Assembly (NCBI RefSeq): GCF_032854445.1
Contig: NC_088305.1
Span: forward strand, 16,479,717-16,543,716
Direction: 5' to 3'
Origin: Liolophura sinensis
Taxonomy: Eukaryota > Mollusca > Polyplacophora > Chitonida > Chitonidae
Length of the DNA: 64,000 nucleotides
The translations under genes were made by a program, and so were the position numbers. Positions 43,568 to 56,300 of this stretch are shown piece after piece (within the stretch, counting starts at the first letter, position 1; every line of letters starts with the position of its first letter). The notes beneath the pieces are model-generated. The model saw only the letters and a program-made list of their open reading frames with translations, was not told where the DNA came from and ran no database searches.

Positions 43568-46500
43568 TGCAGCCCTATGATTTTGACATTATGAGCCACG
43601 CGACTGAACTGTGCTGACAAATTTGTCAACGTTAATTAAGGGAGAGAAACGTGAGACAAAATACATGCTTGTTGTTACACGAGTTACAATTTAACATTGT
43701 AATTCAGTCTTATTTACATAGTAATATGCCCAAAGATCGTGCGCATTTATTGTCTTGTAGCAATTGTTAGATCCTGTGTGTTGTGTGAAGATTGATATCA
43801 ACATTACAAGTTATAACTGGTGCTACAAAACCTAGTGTGTCAAAGAATTTGAATCAACCACTTTCTCATCCTAAGTTAACAATTTCTGTTGTCAGTAAAT
43901 ATTGGATTTTGCTGGTGGACTGCCAGTCCCTTTGCATTGCCTTCAAGTCACCGCTTGTTAAATGCGATAACAACACAACAATTTGAGTAATTCTAGATCC
44001 GCAACATTTGTGATCATTTGACAACTTTTCACTGTCGATCGGCATTGTTCTGGTTTTACTCTTCATGCTATACAGTCGATATTGCATACGCTGACCTTCA
44101 TGGAAATTTCATTCTTGGTTACGATTGATATATGATGACGCCTAGATTGGAAGTTATCTGCACGGATCGTAAGCCTAATGCGTACTTGTGTCTCGCTCTA
44201 TGCGTACTTGTGTCTCGCGCATGCATTCAACTTGCCCCACGTCTGGTGGTGCTAGTATCTGGCGTCCAGGCCTCTCTAACGCGTCTCTCCACAATGAAGA
44301 TGCGTACTCTTTACGTCTGGTTTCATAAGCTGTCTGTGGAACTTCTTATTCCATCTGAAGTGTCTCTTGATGCTTCTTGGCTAAACCCAAAGACTCTAAT
44401 TTACGGACACAAACGTTGCTGGCGTCAACACGTCGTATAAAGCCAGTTCAACTTATTGATCGCTTGTGTTGTAAGGCTACACAGGCACCTTCTGTATGGT
44501 GTCAGCTAATGAACTGGGAATGAGCCCAAAGCATCAGGATGAGCACCACTCGACAGTGCTGACGGCCCAATTTCCGTCATCTATATTGCACTCCGGATTA
44601 CATTCATTTATGCCTGTACACAGGTGCTGTACCGTACTGGAAAATTTGGTTGGACAACAATGTGCATGTTTGGTTGACAATAGGCTAATCAGCTGGTTTC
44701 TTAATCGGGTGACATGCGCATAGCCATCTAAGATTCAATCTGTATTTAATATACGATATCCATCGATCACGTGCGATTGCACTCAACTCCCTTTGTGTGC
44801 TCTCTGACGTCTATTTGTTATATAAAGTAAACAACTAAACGGAAGATGGCTAGTTCCGCTATCGATCTACAGATTGAGCGAAGTACCAACTGAGCAAGTA
44901 CACCGTTTTTGCCGTGTAATAAAGTATATAAGGCAAGCTTAGGGATGGGATATCATGAATTGCCAGTTCTCGACAACTGGTATCCATAGGCGTACTCGTC
45001 GAACATCACTCGAGATGAGAATTCCTGATGTCCCATTCCTGATTATGCACTATCTGTATATGGGTAATACACCTGTACAGTTTATACAGTTTTGTGTGTA
45101 TGCTTGAAAAAGAGAATGTTTTGCCAGTTTGTTTGAAATGTAGACTTACGACAATCACACTGCCGGCAGTGTACGGCTAGAATACAAGTGCCGATACTCT
45201 GTGGCTGTAAAATGTTTCACTATCGCGGTACTAAACAACTGTAGTCATTTAATCGGCTGAAGATCGGGCCATAAATTTACGCCGGGTCGCTATGTACAAA
45301 TGTATTTATAGAAAGATTGAAACAGAGCTTTTTTTTATTTCTGACATGGCTTCCTACCTCATCACCGTGACCCCAGTGATCTTATAGCGTTGTTCTATAC
45401 AAAGCTTGATGGTGGTGTACGGGTATGATTGAGTTTTTTGTTGAGAATTACGGGCTGATTGTATATTAGATCACGCACTGACTGTATTTTCCTTCAGTGT
45501 TTCAGGTTTAACCAGATGGCACCTAGAAACTCGGGAGTTTATTACGCGATTATTCTCTCTGGGTGAGAAAGCTAAATGTTGTTATTCCGGTATCGAAATA
45601 TCACATCTCTTTCTTGGAAATGTCAGACGGCCTGGATACCTGTCAATGTGCGCAGTTCGTTTACGTCGCCAGGCCAACCGCGTGGAATTTATTCTCGTGA
45701 TGTTATATTTGGCATTCCCTTCGGATATCAATGCTTTAGGTCTTTGAGTAATACAGTAAACCATATCACGTGTTCATTAACATATGAAGACTATTCATCT
45801 CTGTCCCCGGGAGATTTACGTTTGTTCTAAACACTTGGCAGCATTTGTCGGATTTCTCAAGCGATTTTTGGCGCCATTTCATCTTTCTTACAGTTGACTG
45901 GTCCCTATTTATACGTTTAGAGGAATATGTATGTGCATGTATATAACTAGGCTATGGTTTCGTTCTGGATTCAGGTCAAAATATGTACGTTTCGGTTAAG
46001 ATTCTTTTGTGGGTTCTTATTTAAGTCGTTTTGGATGCGGAGTTTGTCGCGATGAGGCATTTTTATACCACTTTGCTTATGTAACTGGCCTAATGGTTTT
46101 ACATTTATAGGACCTATCGCCCAAACTGTCAGCAAGCATTACCGTAAAAATACATTATTTTCGTTTTATAACTCTGACTTTAATAAAAAAAACAAAATGG
46201 TCGTCGTGAATTTGAGTTTGGACATGCACGTGGATTTGGACCGTCGCCTGGAGGGGAAACTTCTTTATGGCTGTTCTTGCTTTGAGCTGTTTTAAGGAGT
46301 TATTTCAGATGTCCCCAAAGGTGACTGAAGTGCTTTTTAAGCACTTCAAGATCTGCTAGCGTTATCTCAAAGCACCTGGGTTCCTTCTCTCTCACTCCTT
46401 CCTTAAAGCGGATCAGCTTAGTGAAAATTAAAAAAAACTTCTTGAGTATGGCGTAAAGTCATCAATTCTCTTTAAAACAACATGGTAATAATTTAAACAT

Positions 46501-48215
46501 TCTGCTGATATATTGTTCTAGTGTTGAAATCCTGTTTTTTAGTGTGTACACGATATGATTCAGACATGTTCTACATGAACAGAACAGTTTTCAGACTGAT
46601 GGTCACGCACGCTGATATGCTTGCTAGCCTTGCGATAAAGCAGCCCTGGACCCGATTGTTCAAAACTTTTTAAAGACTTAATAGCATGTTTATCTTTAAG
46701 CCAAGTCGTCAATTTTGTACTCAACCCCTCTCCAAAAATTTGTAACAGTATATTAAATGTGAAATAAATCTGCTGCTGTTATCCACTGACTTTAGACAAC
46801 TACATTGGCTGCTGTTTTGGGTTGTAAGTTTATATATTATATTTGAGTTAATGACAGTATTAGCAAATACACATGCATTCGAACAACTGGACTCAGGTGA
46901 TTTACAGCTATCTGCTGTTGATCCTCAAAATTGGTGAGTAGAGTTTGGAGTCATACTCCTCACAGCGCCATGCGTCGCCCCTCTCCATGCCACCAATAAG
47001 AGAGGTGGTGCAGAAAATCTTGAACATCACATTAGTCACAGAACCCTGCTTCAACTTTAACTTCTTTTACTACTTTAAATAAAGAGACTATACCAGAGGA
47101 AAATCAGTCAGCACAATCAAATTTTCACTATTATATTAGAAATCTGTAGGAACGTTCGTAAAATTTATAATGGGACTAGCTTTATAAGTTTGTATAATTT
47201 TAGAATCATTTTAACTGTATAAATGGTATAGGCTTGGACTTTCGTGATGAAGATACCGGGCTAAGCCTACTTATTATTGCATGTGTCGAAAAGTCAAAAT
47301 TATCCAACTTGGTGCCAGTGAACCCGCTGTGAGGAATGTAATAAGCAATTTAATCGGGTGTAGGCTTTCAAATATGTTAGTCCACAAATCTGCTCTGTCT
47401 GCCTGTGGCCAGTATCACCTCGTCACCTCAGTGAAACGAGAGACTAACATAAAAAATCTGAAGTGTGTGTCGAAAAGGAAATGACATCAAACATGTCAAA
47501 GCCCCAAGCCTTCCGAGGGAACTGGTGATCAAGTCTGCTCCTTGCTTTTATTTGCTTTTATTTGGTACGGGGTCATCGATTCCGTAGGGACTACGATTGT
47601 CATGATGTGCCATGTAAGCAGCAGGTTACGATTTTCGTGATGTGCCCTGTAAGCCGCGCACACCGTTGTCAATGTGTAGGAGACGTGTGGGCTTAAATTT
47701 GTTTCATTTACTGATTGACATTTATACCGTACCCAGGATTATAGATCTATTATTTATTCATGACGGCAGTCAGTTTTATGAGTGGAGAAACCCAGAATAA
47801 CCCAAGTGCTATGGGCAGGTAACTGACGACATTTGTCACATGTGGGGCATAGATCTTTACCCTGTAGTGCGATGTGCGTGCGCCATTTGGGGTGGAAGAC
47901 ATGAACTAAATTCATGTAATTTCACCACCTTAGCAGCTATACGGGCGCTCTTGCTTAAACCATTGCCGGCCAGTATTCTATATTTGCTGAGATTCGGGAG
48001 AGAGGGAGGGAGTCTCAAACGGGTTTTCTTCTTGAGGATGTCATTCAATCAATATTTCGTTTATCCTAGCTAGTGACTGAAAGATAATTATTGAACACTC
48101 GGTCACCACGTAGTCCTATATGGGCGTACATTCTTCAGCAAGTTAGAGACAAAGTTTCCTGTGTGTGATAGGGTACGCTTGATGGCCATATTTGCTCCAC
48201 ATGAGATACAAATAT
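43568..48215. other. No gene seen; two SINE-A fragments
   Basis: Mostly unique sequence. A SINE-A 3' scrap lies at about 46438-46470 ('cttcttgagtatggcgtaaag') and a diverged minus copy at about 47705-47845 ('ttataccgtacccagg', 'tggagaaacccag'). Frames at 44132-44440, 44496-44723, 45576-45830 and 47840-48073 have no recognisable domain. Confidence 0.5.
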
Positions 48216-48227
48216 TCTTCACCATAC

Positions 48228-48545
48228 AGGTTAACGTGAGATACAGATAACTACACCTTACTGGTTAACGTGAGATACAGATAACTACACCATACTGGTT
48301 AACGTGAGGTACAGATAACTACACCGTACCGGTTAACGTGAGAAACAAATAACTACACCGTACTGGTTAACGTGAGGTACAGATAACTACACCGTACTGG
48401 TTAACGTGAGATACAGATAACTACACCGTACTGGTTAACGTGAGGTACAGATAACTACACCGTACTGGTTAACGTGAGATACAGATAACTACACCGTACT
48501 GGTTAAACGTGAGATACAGATATCTACACCAGATTCTTGTTAAGA
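48228..48545. repeat. Minisatellite, 34 bp x about 9
   Basis: Units GGTTAACGTGAGATACAGAT, AACTACACCGTACT, alternating between GAGATAC and GAGGTAC. One unit near 48505 has an extra A (TTAAACG). The right flank decays gradually to about 48600. Confidence 0.93.
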
Positions 48546-48831
48546 CGGGGTACAGATAAGTATACTATATTAGTTGACACGACATACACAACAGTACACC
48601 ATACTGTTTACTCAAACAGCCACACCAGCTGGTCGATGGCTTTTTAAGGCCACCACAAACAGACAGGCTGGGGAGGGGGAGTGTTCCGGGCGGGAGGGTG
48701 GGGAGGGTCTACAAACTGCTCGTACGGTTTTTATCGCAGGTCGATAGGACAAAGTAACAGTCTAGGATTGAGACAGGATTGCGTGTGTTTTCAGCATACT
48801 GATTGTGTCATGTTTGACAAGACGCTAATTA

Positions 48832-48898
48832 CCAGATTTCACGCTAGTTACCAGATTTCATGCTAATTACCAGATTTCACGCTAGTTACCAGATTTCT
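48832..48898. repeat. Short tandem repeat, 18-19 bp x about 3.5
   Basis: ACCAGATTTCACGCTAGTT-type units with alternating GCTAGTT and GCTAATT. Confidence 0.85.
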
Positions 48899-49118
48899 TC
48901 CTGGATTCAGTATATTCTTAACTGAGTTTCTTCATTCGTTTCTTCACTTCTGAGTTCGTCACCTACATCAGCGAGCTTATGTTTCACTTATAGCAAGGCT
49001 GTCTAATTCACAGTAGAGTCAGCATTAGAGGCGAAGCCTTCAGATAAAACCGGCGACCTTTTGCAAGGAACTGACGAACCTTTCCAAATGTATTGTCAAG
49101 AAACTGATATTGAACGAA

Positions 49119-49121
<3 letters not shown>

Positions 49122-49163
<42 letters not shown>

Positions 49164-49273
49164 TCTCTCCTCTCTCATCTCTCTCTCTCTCCTCTCACTC
49201 TCTCTCTTTCTTCTCTCTCTTCTCTCTCTCTCTCCTTCTTCTCTCTCTCTCTCTCTCTCCTCTCTCTGTCTCT
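49122..49273. repeat. (CT)n microsatellite running into an assembly gap
   Basis: Interrupted CT/CTCC/CTTC tract on the plus strand. All open frames here (SLSLSL or EREREREE) are simple-sequence translations. Confidence 0.95.
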
Positions 49274-49473
49274 NNNNNNNNNNNNNNNNNNNNNNNNNNN
49301 NNNNNNNNNNNNNNNNNNNNNNNNNNNNNNNNNNNNNNNNNNNNNNNNNNNNNNNNNNNNNNNNNNNNNNNNNNNNNNNNNNNNNNNNNNNNNNNNNNNN
49401 NNNNNNNNNNNNNNNNNNNNNNNNNNNNNNNNNNNNNNNNNNNNNNNNNNNNNNNNNNNNNNNNNNNNNNNNN
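49274..49473. other. Assembly gap, 200 N
   Basis: Exactly 200 N. The tract enters as CT repeat and leaves as CTCTGCTCTGG, so the repeat probably caused the gap. The round size suggests a placeholder or estimated length. Confidence 0.98.
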
Positions 49474-49649
49474 TCTCTGCTCTGGCAGCTGCTCTCCTGC
49501 TCTCTGCAACTCGCGTTTTTTTTATCATTGCAAAAGTTCAACTTTGATAAATATTTATACTTTGACCGTCACTTGCTAACATGGTTATGGTGCTAGGCTC
49601 ACTCCGGCTATCAGATCCTTGACCAAAGAGGTCTCGTGTTCGCTAGCAA

Positions 49650-49768
49650 AATGCAAATGGTTTTCCGCGGGTTCTGCCCGGTTTCCTCCGACCGTAATGC
49701 CAGCCGTCGTATAAGTGAAATATTCTTGAGTACTACGTAAAACACCAGTCAAATAATTAAAAATAAAT
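49650..49768 (+). mobile_element. SINE-A, 5'-truncated
   Basis: 'gcgggttctgcccggtttcc', 'gtcgtataagtgaaatattc', 'cttgagtactacgtaaaac' and a short A-rich tail, 450 bp upstream of the first SLC6 exon. Confidence 0.85.
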
Positions 49769-50212
49769 CAAATGGCTTTGTCAGACATTAGAGCAGGATC
49801 ATAATTAGATCTTAACGGTTTCCGTTGAAAGATAAAAACTGATTGCTTGTATTTCATATGAGAATAATTCGATTTGAAACATTGCTTTCATGTCAAACAA
49901 GATCAATCCCTTTCCTTCAAGCAGCGTTGATACAACAGTGAGCCACATTAACAATTTCATGAGAACTGTTGCTTCAGGTGTAGTTCTTTCATTTTTCGAA
50001 GGCCATGCAATCTTTACGAGGAGAGGTCGTCGATCTGACACATGTAAAGAAAAGAAAATGGACATCTGCTTAAAAGTAATTTTAAATGTATTACAAAATA
50101 ATGAACTGAAGTACAAACTGCTTGCAGATATGTATAATTAGGGAATAAATACTCAGTAATGTGCTACTATCATGAAGATATTTTTTCCATAGAATATTTC
50201 TTTCTCTTACAG

Positions 50213-50353
50213 AATTATGGAGAAGTCCAAGAAACAAGAAGAGAGAGAGACTTGGGGTAGAACCACGGACTTCCTGTTCAGTACGATCGCTGGGGCTGTG
50301 GGCTTCGGCAATGTATGGCGATTTCCTTACATATGCTACAAAAAATGGAGGAG
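50213..50353 (+). CDS. SLC6 exon 1 (N-terminus, TM1) with one-base insertion
   Basis: Acceptor TTTCTCTTACAG, donor GTAGGC. An ATG at 50217 starts [20 protein letters not shown]. The run at 50340-50345 is AAAAAA. As written the frame reads CYKKWRR and then TAG in the intron; with five A's it reads CYKNGGG and leaves phase 1, exactly what exon 2 needs. The acceptor 4 bp before ATG implies a 5' UTR exon upstream, possibly across the N gap. Confidence 0.9.
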
Positions 50354-53300
50354 GTAGGCATCAAACTGACTTTGCGGTGTTGTTTGGGTTAAGGTTTAGA
50401 CCAAACGCGGAACCGGTGAATCGCGAATAACACAGCACGTAGCCACGTTGGCCTCCGCTCCTTCCTTTGACGCAATTTGATGATGGCCTTAAAGGTTTTT
50501 GTGTAAGCCCATCTTTCGGGCATATTATATGGTATGCCCGCTAGTCCGTCCGTCTGTTGGTAAACGTTTTGACGTTTCCACAATAACAATGTACTCATTT
50601 ACAGAGTTATAAAATTTTTTTCGTTACCACTAGAACAGACGCCTATTGAAGGCAAGCCGGAAACCTTGCGGATGACCATGGGTTTCCCCCGGGCTCCAGT
50701 CGGTTTTCCCTTCTAACGTAATGATCGCTGCAAAAAAAATATGAAATATTCATGAGTAGAGCGTAAAACCAGAATCAAACAAATAAATACATCCGGGTGG
50801 CCACGAGGGTGGCGGTCAATAATGGACGCTATCAGCCACCATACCACTACGCATTAAGCATAATTACTACTTCTTTGCTCAAAGACCTAGCAGTCAAGTC
50901 GAGTCAGCTCTTTAACAGTCTGTGCCAGAAAGGAACTGTCATGTATGGGAGCATGGGACTTTGCCCCTACAGGAATCATGTGTTAGCCATGTTTGATGTG
51001 GGTTTTACAACCTTCATTGGAAGAATTTTTAAAGATTCCACCATGGCATGGGGAAACAAAATATTCTGTTTAAGTATTCATTGTTAATCGTTTTGTCTTC
51101 ATTCATATTTAACTATGTTATGCAATTCATCATCCATGATAGGACCTCTACCAAACATCTTATACGTCAGCAATCTGATTTTCGTCAAGGAAAATGACAT
51201 TTTGATCGATAAAAAGAAGGCTTAGTTAAAAACAACGAGAAGTAGTACCAGAGGGTTTGCTTGAATTCGCATGAGATTCGAAGCGACGTGTTTATTTTTT
51301 TTTAACAAAATACATTTCCTCTTCAACTGTATTATTGACATCTTCGTGGCGAAGCTAATTTCGGAAACAGTCAATCAACAATTCATGAAGGAACGAAGAA
51401 ATCAGCCTCTCCCATCGATACATCTATCAGTCCTTGAATGGATCATTAATTAATCAGTGTATGAATCGATCAATTTAGGAATCAATGAATAAATGTATAA
51501 ATCAATAATCCATCGAATAAATACATGTATGAATGAATCAAAGGAATAACCAATTTATTATCGAATGCGTCAATCAATGAATCCATCAATGATTTTTTTT
51601 TGTGCAGGTGTTTTCTTGATCCCGTACTTAATAGCTGTCGTGATTTGCGGCATTCCCCTGACGTATCTGGAGCAAGCGTTGGGACAGTTCATGTCACAAG
51701 GGATGATCTCCTCAATGAAGATTTGCCCGCTCTTCCAAGGTAAAATCCCGCCAACGTTGTCTGAGTTACCACAAAATAACTAAAATACCTGATACGTTGG
51801 TGGACATCACATTATTGTTGTAGGCCTTTAATTTTTAAACTTGTCTGAATTAACGGTTGAGGCCAATAAAGAAAAGTCATTGGCCTGCATGAGTTTAATA
51901 TAAGCTATCGGTCTGAATTTTGATCGCATGGAATTAAAGTTTCAGCATTGACCAGACCCCACTTTGTTTTCTTTCGGTTACCGTTAATGTAACATCGCGT
52001 TGAGCCTAGCTAATGTACACAATCTGTATTATGTGATAGATCAGCTGCTCGGGGAAATGTACACGTATCTAGTGTACAATTATACTTAAAGTATCCAATT
52101 CTCTAATAGTTGACCTGAAGCAAACATTCTTTGCAGAATTTGCTAAATCCTTATTGCTCCATGAGTCACAGGAAAACATCACATTGGTCCATGACAACGA
52201 TTTACCTGAAGGGTTGTTTGGGACTTATCAATATGTCTAGTAATAAATAATCTTCGAAATTGTTTTCATAAATATTACTTGTTTACTGAAGTTGTATACC
52301 ACATGCTTATAATCTGATCTGGCATTTTCGATTCCATTTCAGGATTGGCGTACACGACGACATTGATATGCTTCTCGATGTGCGCTTTCTACATCATCCT
52401 CTTGGCCTGGGTCTTGTATTACTTGTTCGCTTCCTTCACAACAGTGTTGCCTTGGTCACACTGCAACAACGACTGGAACACTGTTTACTGTAGAGACGTT
52501 GCTCTGAACGTCAACGGCACGTTTCTGAATGCGACGTATGCTCTCGGTATGAACGTTTCCAATCCGGTGATTACCTTCGGCGGGGAGTTTTCGGGAGAGA
52601 ACACCACGCTCGTGACTTACGGAGATAGTCGACTGACTGATCCGGCCACGGAATTCTGGGAGTACGTCCATTGTCCTTAGTGATTATATTATTAGAAGAT
52701 TTTCTCTCACCTTCGTGTCCCCCACCCTTTCCCTCAAGTAAACCTATGACAACTATACTCTCTTAAAACAATTCCCTGCCCCCATCCCTTTTAACCAAGT
52801 AGTAAACGGATGACAAAACGAGGGGCTTCCATGGCCGAATGGTTAGCTTGCCAGCGCAGATCAATCCCTCTCAAACATTTTTGAGTACGGCGTGAAACAC
52901 CAATCAAACAAAAAATAAATATATTGTGCCTCAGGGTAAATGAATAATGAATTGACACAATATAACAAAGGTGTTCTTAGTCATAAAATAGTATCTAAGA
53001 AATTTTAAATTTGAGGGTGCTGTTTTGGTCACTTGGAAAAGAATACGAAGAAAGTTCATTGGAGAATCTGCTTTTCCAAATGAATATTTAGAAAGGAATC
53101 AACGACAAACAATAGCTGCACTCTGAATTTCCACCTTTCTTGCGTCGAAATGATGCCAAAAATGTGCTCGTTGCAATTTTACTGCTTTACAGACGTAAGG
53201 TCCTGAAGCTCTCAGCCGATATAGGCCAGCCCGGTCCCGTGAAGTGGGACCTCGCCCTCTGCTTGTTACTCGCCTGGATCATCATCTACTTCTGTATCTG

Positions 53301-56300
53301 GAAAGGGATCAAACTCTCTGGCAAGGTAAGCCATATACATGTATCTGTTCCTCGGTTGGAGACATTTAGCTCTTCTGATATGGAGGTAAGAAAGGTCTTT
53401 TGTGATGAATAAACTATTCATATTTTAGGTTTGTCTCAGTCCTATATTCACTTTGCATAAGCGACAAACATTTAGTGCTGTGTCTCAGCCGCAACCATTC
53501 CATGATCAATGTGCATTTTGCTTATTTTGCCCAGCCTTTGGGAAAGCAGCCATAAACATATTGAGATAGGCTGACCTTCAAAATCTAGATCTTCCCATGC
53601 CAGCACCTAGGAGGGATATCTAGCAACGCCAATGGAACGACTCTCTTAGTCTCTTCACCACCTGTCTCCTTGTATCCTCTCGTCAGGAATTTCAAACTTC
53701 GATCCATACCTGGCTAAAGTGTAAACAGTTTCCATAATTTTCATACCAAATACTGTAACACCCTAACATAAACAGGATTACATTCGTCTCTCCCGAAAAA
53801 CAGAAATGGCTTTGGAATCCTGATACTGGTTAATTCTTTTTAGCTTGTCGGTGCATCCGGGCCATACCGGTTATATTCTGCAAAGCGGAAGTACGGTTCC
53901 TCATGCACACCGGTTATAGTCTGCAAAGCCTCCATGCCTCCGCGGTGGCTTGATCGAAAAGACGTCCTTTAAGACATGTTAAGCAATTATTTGTAATTAC
54001 ACTGACTACAACATGGACGTCTGAAAATACCTAATACAGAAAATTAAGCTGAAGAGGTGAATATTTGTGAACTTTCGAAATTCGTGAATGAATAAAATGA
54101 AAGTCATTTGTGCCTGTGGAAAATAGCGATAGAGGCAATTAATGTTAACATTTTTAAGAACTCAGACGGTAGAGTTGGACCTTTTTTACCTTTGGCAATA
54201 AGGAGTTGGATTTCGGAACCTTCTTATAGATGTTATGCGATATCACACACCACTGAGCTTATTTTAATGGCTTTTACGGGAATTTAATTCATCTTTTTGC
54301 AGAGCAAATTCTTTATTTTTTCTTAATTCGGCTCTATGTTTGAGGGTTTTTTTAGCCCATCTCGAAAAATCGAAAAAAACAAGTGTGGTACGGTGCGTAG
54401 AGACGGTTGTTGTTGTAAATGTCTAGCCTGATCCATACATGTTTGAACCAGTAGCTTTAGTTTTAATGCAATATTACAGCTTGATTTTTTTATTAACTGC
54501 TGGTAATGTGTTGAGATGTGCATCAAAATCCCACCGTGAGTGTACGAATAAAAGGACTGGTGGAGCATACAAAGTTGGCACATAGCCACCTCTCTCAGAC
54601 CGCTGCTGGTGAAGAAACTGGGTCAAAGCCGATCTATAACACACATACGTGTGATGACGAAATGGCACAAAATAGGTCAGTGGGCTACACGAGTGCAAAA
54701 TGGGGTATGCTTTGCATGGCAGAGGTGAAAAAAAGAAGCAATCCCAGACGCATCGTGAACCACTGACTCATCCTGCAATAAAGAGGAAGCAGCTATTTGT
54801 AGCTCCCAGCGTACATATTCGGTGATCTTCCAGTTGTAGTGAGCTGACACTCAGCCTTCTGTGTTATCTTTTCTGCAGTGAACGCGTCTGGTTTACTTCT
54901 GTAAACACGTCTTACATCTGTCAGAAGAATGACGAGTTGGACCAATATATTTATACGCGAGGGAAACATAGATCCTCCACTGGTCTTGTATTTAAATAGA
55001 CGATATTATGACTTTAACGACGTGGAAGTATTATTTGCCAGCCTGCTGTCTAGTGGTGTGCTAGTAGTGAACCAGTGGCAGGCCATTGATATTGCTTAGT
55101 CTGCTTCGTATTTTACGTGCTGTGAATTGTTTGATGCCTCTAGATTGCCTTATTAATAAAGATACTATGAATCGAATGTTTCCACAATAATTGTTTCGCT
55201 ATTGGCCTTCAGGTTGGTGTACTGAACCAGAATCATTCGGCATCGTGACAATATCACGATCATAGGGCCAGTAGTGAAGCAATAATGGATTAATAATGCA
55301 TAGATAGATACGTAAAGTAGATAAATAATATTTAGCTCCACCTCTGTCGGCGTTCATAACCTATGAAAAAAAAAAACAACAAAAAAAAAAAAAACAAAAA
55401 ACAACAGAACGGCCCATATAGAGCTTGTGTACTACCATGGTCAGTCTATGTTACGTAGTATCTTCTACGGAAGGCGTATGTGCATTTCATCAGTCAGATG
55501 CTTCAGACAGGCGCTTCTAATGGAAGCTGTGTGCTCAGTAAGACAGAGGATGTTAGACTCGGATTGCGCTGACGTCTCGTACGACATGTATATCACGCAA
55601 TCCTCACCAAACATCGTCTAAAGTATATGTAATCTTAAAACAATGCGTATGCAAAAAAAGTATGGATGACTATGTTCGCTTTTTAAAGTTTGGCTTGATC
55701 CCATTTACCCCTGTGGGATATTTAGTATAGTTTCGGAAAACACTCAGTTACCAACCTCGTCGGCCTGTCCATTTACTCCTATAAAATCCTAAGGGTCATA
55801 TAGGGTACCCGACTTTTGAAATCCTGAGCTGTCGACCATCCCAAAGGTAAATGTCCCTCCATATTTCATCAAGTTCATCTTCTCGGCTTATTTCAAGTTT
55901 CCAAAATGGCGGCTGTCTTCTGTCTGTTAGGATGACGGATATGCGGTTATCCTGGTTCCCGGGCTTTGAACACGTAAACCATAGGGATGTGTTGCCAAGG
56001 AACTCAGAGGGTGTATCAAATGGGCGGCAATTTATGAATTCAAGTGAACGGCCAAGTTGAACTTGAATTAGCATGGATTGAAATTTACCTTTGAGATAAT
56101 AAACAGATGGGAATATTATCAGTCTGGTGGTCTAGGGCCTGAAACATTGTACAGGAACACATTCATAGGCCTGGGAGGATAGTAATCCACTGTTTTCCGA
56201 AACTGTACTAGATACCCTACAGGGGTGAATGGGAACAGGCCATGTGTGAAGAGTGATGGGCCAAGGCTGAAGAGTGATGGGCCTGGGAACATGCAACCTC

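Noticed and set aside
49008-49579. Frames running through the N gap
   Set aside because: Simple CT repeat and unknown bases; no coding evidence.
53868-53935. CACCGGTTAT words shared with the 34.8-kb array
   Set aside because: Only about 12 bp is shared and the rest differs; probably chance.
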